Shown here piece after piece: positions 59,725 to 64,000 of a stretch of 64,000 bases of DNA. The DNA is from Prochlorococcus sp. AG-402-K22 (lineage in GTDB: Bacteria > Cyanobacteriota > Cyanobacteriia > PCC-6307 > Cyanobiaceae), in NCBI GenBank assembly GCA_003216755.1, contig QCIJ01000002.1, positions 1-64,000 of the forward strand, read 5' to 3'. The first letter of the stretch is position 1. The number at the start of each line of letters is the position of its first letter. The notes beneath the pieces are model-generated. The model made no database searches, was not told where the DNA came from, and saw nothing but the letters and a program-made list of their open reading frames with translations. The position numbers were made by a program, and so were the translations under genes.

Positions 59725-60465
59725 TTAAACCCATAAATCTTTATTTGCTCTCAAAAAAGTAAATTCTTCTAAATTTTTTGCCCTTAAGAATAGGTTTATT
59801 TTCATTTCTTCATCTAGTAAAAATGGAATTGTCAATTCATTAAGGGAAAGTTTTTTTTCAACTTCCGACAGTTTATTTTTTATATCTTGATCTTTAGGCT
59901 TGAGATTCAATGCCCACAATAGATTTCCCTTAGTATATTCATGTGCACAATATATGAGAGTATTTTTGGGTAATGACTTAATTCTTTCTAATGAAGAATA
60001 CATTTGTTGATAAGTTCCTTCAAAAATTCTTCCACAACCACCAGAAAATAATGTATCACCAATAAAAAGGACAGGATTTTCCCCATTTAAAAAGAAAGCA
60101 ATATGTGAGCTTGTATGCCCTAGTACTTCAATTATTTTTACTTCTTCACCTAAAATATTCAAAGTTTCTCCATCCTCTACAGATATATTTTGAAAAGGTA
60201 TTCGCTTTTTTTCTTTTGAAGAAGCAATCACTTCAACATTTGGCCATTTTGCAATAAGATATTTCGTTCCTCCAATATGATCCGAATGATGATGAGTTTG
60301 AAGAACAGCTTTTAAGTGAAAATTATTTTCCTCAATATAACTAATTACCGGTTCATGAACAGATGGATCTATAACTACAACGTATTTATCTTTTACCCAT
60401 AACCAAATAACGTTATCATTTAAAACTCTGAGTCCTATTATATTTTGAGCTTTATTAAATTCCAT
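59725..60465 (-). CDS. gloB: Hydroxyacylglutathione hydrolase (glyoxalase II)
   Basis: The enzyme releases lactate from S-lactoylglutathione. The 246-residue metallo-beta-lactamase-fold protein has [10 protein letters not shown] near residue 53 (binuclear metal motif), [30 protein letters not shown] and [10 protein letters not shown]. The open frame reaches back to 60636 across hisG, but I take ATG 60465 ([15 protein letters not shown]), because this is where the domain begins and hisG lies on the other strand. Confidence 0.93.
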   Translation of the reverse strand: MEFNKAQNIIGLRVLNDNVIWLWVKDKYVVVIDPSVHEPVISYIEENNFHLKAVLQTHHHSDHIGGTKYLIAKWPNVEVIASSKEKKRIPFQNISVEDGETLNILGEEVKIIEVLGHTSSHIAFFLNGENPVLFIGDTLFSGGCGRIFEGTYQQMYSSLERIKSLPKNTLIYCAHEYTKGNLLWALNLKPKDQDIKNKLSEVEKKLSLNELTIPFLLDEEMKINLFLRAKNLEEFTFLRANKDLWV

Positions 60466-60505
60466 TGTTAACTTAGAATGAAGAATCCTTGGAAGAAATT
60501 GATCT

Positions 60506-61144
60506 ATGTTTACTATAGCTTTACCAAAAGGAGCTCTGTTAAAAGATTCAATTTCAACTTTTAAAAGAGCTGGGTTAGATTTTTCTGATGCGTTGGACGA
60601 AAATAATAGATCACTAACCTTTGAATCAAATTGCAAGCGGGCTAAAGCTTTATTAGTAAGAAATGGAGATGTTCCTGTTTATGTAAGTTATGGTCAGGCT
60701 GATTTGGGTATTGTTGGATATGACGTTTTACGCGAATCTGAATTGAAAGTTGCAAAGTTACTAGATTTAGGATTTGGGGGTTGTCATATGTCGTTGGCTG
60801 TTAAGAACAATAGTAATTATTCCAAACCAACTGATCTTCCAGCGAATTGTAAAGTTGCAAGTAAATTTACAAAAACAGCAAGATCTTATTTTGATAAATT
60901 AAATATAACTGTAGAAATAGTTCATTTAACAGGATCTGTCGAGCTTGGTCCTATTACAGGTATGGCAGAGGCAATTGTAGATTTGGTGGCGACCGGAAAG
61001 ACTCTTAAGGAGAATGGTTTAATCAAAATTGATGATCTTTTTTACTCAACTGCAAGACTAATTGGCAATCCCTTATCAATGAGGTTAGATGATAATCATC
61101 TCAAAGATACGATTTTATCAATAGAATCTAGTAATGCTTTATAG
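60506..61144 (+). CDS. hisG: ATP phosphoribosyltransferase, short form
   Basis: HisG starts histidine synthesis by joining ATP and PRPP. The 212-residue protein is the short form that needs HisZ, which is not in the window. It has [22 protein letters not shown], the [12 protein letters not shown] block, and [36 protein letters not shown] with the PRPP-binding loop. It is divergent from gloB with a 40-base gap. Confidence 0.97.
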   Translation: MFTIALPKGALLKDSISTFKRAGLDFSDALDENNRSLTFESNCKRAKALLVRNGDVPVYVSYGQADLGIVGYDVLRESELKVAKLLDLGFGGCHMSLAVKNNSNYSKPTDLPANCKVASKFTKTARSYFDKLNITVEIVHLTGSVELGPITGMAEAIVDLVATGKTLKENGLIKIDDLFYSTARLIGNPLSMRLDDNHLKDTILSIESSNAL

Positions 61145-61156
61145 ATAATTAGCTAA

Positions 61157-62953
61157 ATGTTATTTAATGATTTTAGAAGGATTAAAAAGTTAGGTAAATA
61201 TTTAACTAAAGATAAAAAAACAATCTATTTGATTTTAATAGTATTGCTACCAGTATCTTTTTCTGGAGCAATTCAACCACTATTGGTAGGTCAAGCAATT
61301 ACTATTCTTAAAAACGAAAGTACAGATGTTTGGCTAAGTAAAACTTTTTTTGGGCAGTCAATAAATGCCATAATCCTTACTTTATTTTTAACAGTTATTT
61401 TTAGGTTGGTTTTGCAAGGATACCAAACCTACAATATCCAAGCTGTTGGTCAGAGATTAACTGCCAGGATAAGAAGAGAACTTTTTGATCATTCAATATC
61501 TTTATCTCTCAAGTATCATGATAAAATGCCTGTTGGCAAGTTATTAACGAGATTAACCAATGATGTTGATGCTTTAGCCGAGGTTTTTGGTAGTGGAGCA
61601 GTCGGAGTAATTGCTGACTTTGTTAGCCTGATAGTAATTTCTTTGACAATGCTTTCAATTGATCGAGGGCTTGCCATTTTATTGCTATTAACGCAGATTC
61701 CAGTTTCATATTTTATTATTTGGCTTCAAAAACGCTACAGAAAGGCTAATTATCAAGTAAGAGAAGAATTATCTCAACTCAACTCTGATTTTCAAGAGAA
61801 TCTTCAAGGTCTAGAAGTAGTTCAGATGTTCAGAAGAGAGGACTTTAATAGTAAGAAATTTTCTAACACTGGAGTTGCTTATAAGAAAGCTGTCAATGGA
61901 ACAATTTTTTATGACAGTAGTATTTCAGCATTTATAGAATGGATTTCCCTTGCTGCAGTTTCGTTGGTTTTAGCAGTTGGTGGGTACCTTGTTACTTCTG
62001 GAAATATTGGTTTAGGAACATTAACAACTTTTATTTTATATTCCCAAAGACTTTTTGAACCTTTAAGACAGCTTGCAGAAAGATTTACTCAGATTCAAGG
62101 AGGACTTACAGCTGTTGAGAGAATAAATGAATTATTGGATGAAGAAATTCAGATTAAAGATTCTCTTTCCGCAAAACATTTTTCTGAAAATGTTCTGGGT
62201 GAAAATCACAAATTTAAGGGTAAAATCGAATTCAAAAATGTTAATTTCTTTTATAAAAAAGGGGAAAATATCTTAAAGGATTTATCTTTTTTGATACATC
62301 CAGGGGAGCATGTAGCTTTTGTGGGACCAACCGGTTCAGGTAAAACAACTATAATTAGATTGTTATGTAGATTGTATGAACCTCAATCAGGCCAAATTTT
62401 AATAGATGATATAGACATAAAAGATATTCCCATAGCAACTCTTAGAAACATGTTGGGGGTAGTTTTACAAGATACCTTTATATTTAGTGGAAATGTTGCA
62501 GATAATTTGAAACTAAATGCGGATATACACAATCTCGAATTAGAAAATATTTGTAAAGAATTAGGATTAAACAGTTTATTGAAAAAATTACCAGAAGGTT
62601 TGAACACTTTTCTTAGAGAAAGAGGGGGAAATCTCTCTTCTGGAGAGAGACAACTTCTTTCAGTAGCAAGAGTAGCGATAAGAAATCCTATTGTTTTGAT
62701 AATGGACGAAGCTACAGCGTTTATGGATCCTTCTACAGAAGCTACTTTACAGAAAGATCTTGAAAGAATTCTTACAAAAAGAACTGCATTAGTAATAGCT
62801 CACAGACTAGCAACTATAGAAAGTTCTGATAAGATTTTAGTTTTAAAAGGGGGATCATTAGTTGAAGAGGGAACACATAATGAATTGAGAATTAAAAGAG
62901 GTTTATATTTTCAGCTCTCTGAGCTTCAACAAAAAGGATTTGCGAATTTTTAA
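61157..62953 (+). CDS. ABC exporter half-transporter (MsbA/MDR type)
   Basis: The 598-residue protein fuses a six-helix membrane domain (about residues 20-315) to one ATPase domain. The ATPase has Walker A GPTGSGKTT near residue 392, the Q-loop VLQDTFIF, signature LSSGERQLLSVARVAI, Walker B IVLIMDEATAFMDPS and H-loop IAHRL. It is a homodimer-type exporter related to MsbA; substrate unknown. It is 12 bases after hisG and overlaps the GNAT start by one base (TAATG). Confidence 0.92.
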   Translation: MLFNDFRRIKKLGKYLTKDKKTIYLILIVLLPVSFSGAIQPLLVGQAITILKNESTDVWLSKTFFGQSINAIILTLFLTVIFRLVLQGYQTYNIQAVGQRLTARIRRELFDHSISLSLKYHDKMPVGKLLTRLTNDVDALAEVFGSGAVGVIADFVSLIVISLTMLSIDRGLAILLLLTQIPVSYFIIWLQKRYRKANYQVREELSQLNSDFQENLQGLEVVQMFRREDFNSKKFSNTGVAYKKAVNGTIFYDSSISAFIEWISLAAVSLVLAVGGYLVTSGNIGLGTLTTFILYSQRLFEPLRQLAERFTQIQGGLTAVERINELLDEEIQIKDSLSAKHFSENVLGENHKFKGKIEFKNVNFFYKKGENILKDLSFLIHPGEHVAFVGPTGSGKTTIIRLLCRLYEPQSGQILIDDIDIKDIPIATLRNMLGVVLQDTFIFSGNVADNLKLNADIHNLELENICKELGLNSLLKKLPEGLNTFLRERGGNLSSGERQLLSVARVAIRNPIVLIMDEATAFMDPSTEATLQKDLERILTKRTALVIAHRLATIESSDKILVLKGGSLVEEGTHNELRIKRGLYFQLSELQQKGFANF

Positions 62954-63483
62954 TGATTTTTAGAAATCAAGGGTCATCAATAAAAAAATCGAACAGTATA
63001 TCAGGAGATGAACTTCTAGATATTTATGGTTCGAATTCTTATGAATTCACACAAAAAAATAAAGACGAAATTTTTGTATGTAGTAAAAGTAAAGAGTTAG
63101 ATCTAATAGAGTTGGATCAACTTTTGCAAACTGTTGGTTGGAGCAGACGACCAATAAGGAGAGTTAAAAGAGCTTTGGATTTTAGTGTTTTAGTGGTTGG
63201 GTTATGGCGTCATGACGATAAATTCCCTAGGCTAGTTGGCTTTGCAAGATGCACTGGCGATGGAATTCTAGAGGCAACAGTGTGGGATGTTGCTGTTAAT
63301 CCTGTCTATCAGGGACAAGGATTAGGGAAAGAATTAATGAAATATATCCTAAAAGAATTAAAAAATATTGGCATTTCAAAAGTCACCCTTTTTGCGGATG
63401 CGGAAGTGGTTTCATTTTACAAAAGACAGGGTTGGACATTGGAACCAAGAGGCTCTAAATGTGCCTTTTGGTATGCAAATTAA
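62953..63483 (+). CDS. GNAT-family N-acetyltransferase
   Basis: The 176-residue protein has the acetyl-CoA binding segment VNPVYQGQGLGKELMKYILKE near residue 118 and VTLFADAEVVSFYKRQGWT near 145, which are the V/I-x-x-x-x-Q-G-x-G and C-terminal elements of GNAT. It resembles the plastid/cyanobacterial GNAT proteins, with an N-terminal extension of about 45 residues. The acceptor is unknown. Confidence 0.88.
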   Translation: MIFRNQGSSIKKSNSISGDELLDIYGSNSYEFTQKNKDEIFVCSKSKELDLIELDQLLQTVGWSRRPIRRVKRALDFSVLVVGLWRHDDKFPRLVGFARCTGDGILEATVWDVAVNPVYQGQGLGKELMKYILKELKNIGISKVTLFADAEVVSFYKRQGWTLEPRGSKCAFWYAN

Positions 63484-64000
63484 TTATTTTTTGTAGTAAT
63501 CAGAGTATATAGATTTTATTGATTCGCCTTTTAACCACCTTCTTCTAAATTTCCAGTTCTTTAGGGCTTGAAGAAAAAAATTAGTTCTTTCCCATTTCCT
63601 TGAACTTATAAAGATAGGTAAATTTAATTGTTTTAAATTTTTTTTTTTGTTTAATCTTCTTAAAAAATCAATGTCTTCCATTATAGGTATCTTTCTAAAA
63701 CCATTATTCTTAAAATAAATAGTCCTATGAATTATTAAACCTTGATCACCATACGGCTGTTTAAAATATTGACTTCTAAAATTTACAAGAATCTCTAAGA
63801 CTCTATAAATTATCTTTTTGTGATTAATTTTAAATGTAAAATAGTAAATATAATTCTTATCTTCATTTAAAACTAAATTTATTTTTTTAAACCAATCATG
63901 AGTTAATCTTGTGTCTGCATGCAAAAATATAAGCCAGTCTCCTTTTGAATTCTTAGCGCCAATATCTAATTGTAAACCTCGATTTCTTTCTTCGGATTTA
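63484..64000 (-). CDS. Glycosyltransferase family 2, 5' end outside window
   Basis: The frame is open to the right edge, giving about 172 C-terminal residues. ERNRGLQLDIGAKNSKGDWL followed by IFLHADTRL is the nucleotide-sugar binding half, with the DxD-like ADT; the ending PIMEDIDFLRRLNKKKNLKQ has the ED acid-base motif. This is the family 2 branch that occurs next to radical-SAM/selenodomain genes. The ATG visible at 63924 is inside the domain and is not the start. Confidence 0.85.
   Translation of the reverse strand, partial: KSEERNRGLQLDIGAKNSKGDWLIFLHADTRLTHDWFKKINLVLNEDKNYIYYFTFKINHKKIIYRVLEILVNFRSQYFKQPYGDQGLIIHRTIYFKNNGFRKIPIMEDIDFLRRLNKKKNLKQLNLPIFISSRKWERTNFFLQALKNWKFRRRWLKGESIKSIYSDYYKK

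Noticed and set aside
60466..60636. Longer gloB starting at 60636
   Set aside because: The extension lies entirely over the divergent hisG gene and has no homology to the glyoxalase II N-terminus.

Overview
The window is a contiguous, gene-dense piece of a small AT-rich marine picocyanobacterial genome, almost certainly a high-light Prochlorococcus. The evidence is an alpha-carboxysome operon with form IA RuBisCO, csoS1D standing apart from that operon, light-dependent and dark-operative protochlorophyllide reductases side by side, psaM, psb27, a ferrochelatase with an LHC-like tail, the paired alkane genes ado/aar, very short spacers and strongly AT-biased codons. The strain cannot be named from sequence reading alone. 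I found no rRNA, tRNA, insertion sequence or CRISPR array. Both ends cut genes: a carboxypeptidase on the left and a glycosyltransferase on the right.

Layout. 1-19.9 kb: housekeeping genes, namely M32 peptidase, a first pyrophosphatase, hemC, the main sigma factor, priA, argB, ssb, cobK, cutA, a PfkB kinase, purA, psb27, proS, a second pyrophosphatase, an Spx-like protein, lepB and a double histidine-phosphatase. 20-33 kb: CPBP protease, a possible ftsL before ftsI, transaldolase, a GGR-like flavoprotein, frr, pyrH, cobO, a tyrosine recombinase, hemH, ilvB, a degenerate nuclease-fold protein and a laccase-domain gene without an ordinary start codon. 33.5-43.8 kb: Tab2-like protein, S1-type protein, creatininase-like protein, the hydrocarbon cluster ado-aar-accA-SDR, folE, trpF, a site-2 protease and a lipoate ligase-like gene. 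43.9-49.7 kb: psaM, a perfect 5 x 75 bp tandem repeat, por, then chlL, chlB and chlN. 50.3-59 kb: csoS1D, rdgB (opposite strand), then csoS1-cbbL-cbbS-csoS2-csoSCA-csoS4A-csoS4B-acRAF-like. 59-64 kb: small marine-cyanobacterial protein, ridA, gloB, hisG, ABC exporter, GNAT and a GT2.

How it fits together. Tetrapyrrole supply (hemC, hemH, por, chlLBN, cobK, cobO), photosystem parts (psaM, psb27) and CO2 fixation (the cso operon) dominate. The cso operon appears to be punctuated by RNA hairpins after csoS1, after cbbL, and by a strong terminator-like hairpin between cbbS and csoS2, which would give more shell hexamer and RuBisCO message than csoS2 and downstream messages.

Most notable unexplained signals: (1) an exact 14-base near-palindromic motif, TTGAACATTCCACA, found three times and only between genes: twice in the leader of the cso operon and once in the rpoD/priA divergent spacer; (2) the five-copy 75 bp repeat between psaM and the por region; (3) two family I pyrophosphatases, of which the one resembling the usual cyanobacterial enzyme has lost active-site residues while the other keeps them all; (4) the missing start codon of the laccase-domain gene; (5) possible leaderless transcripts for a CPBP protease and csoS1D.
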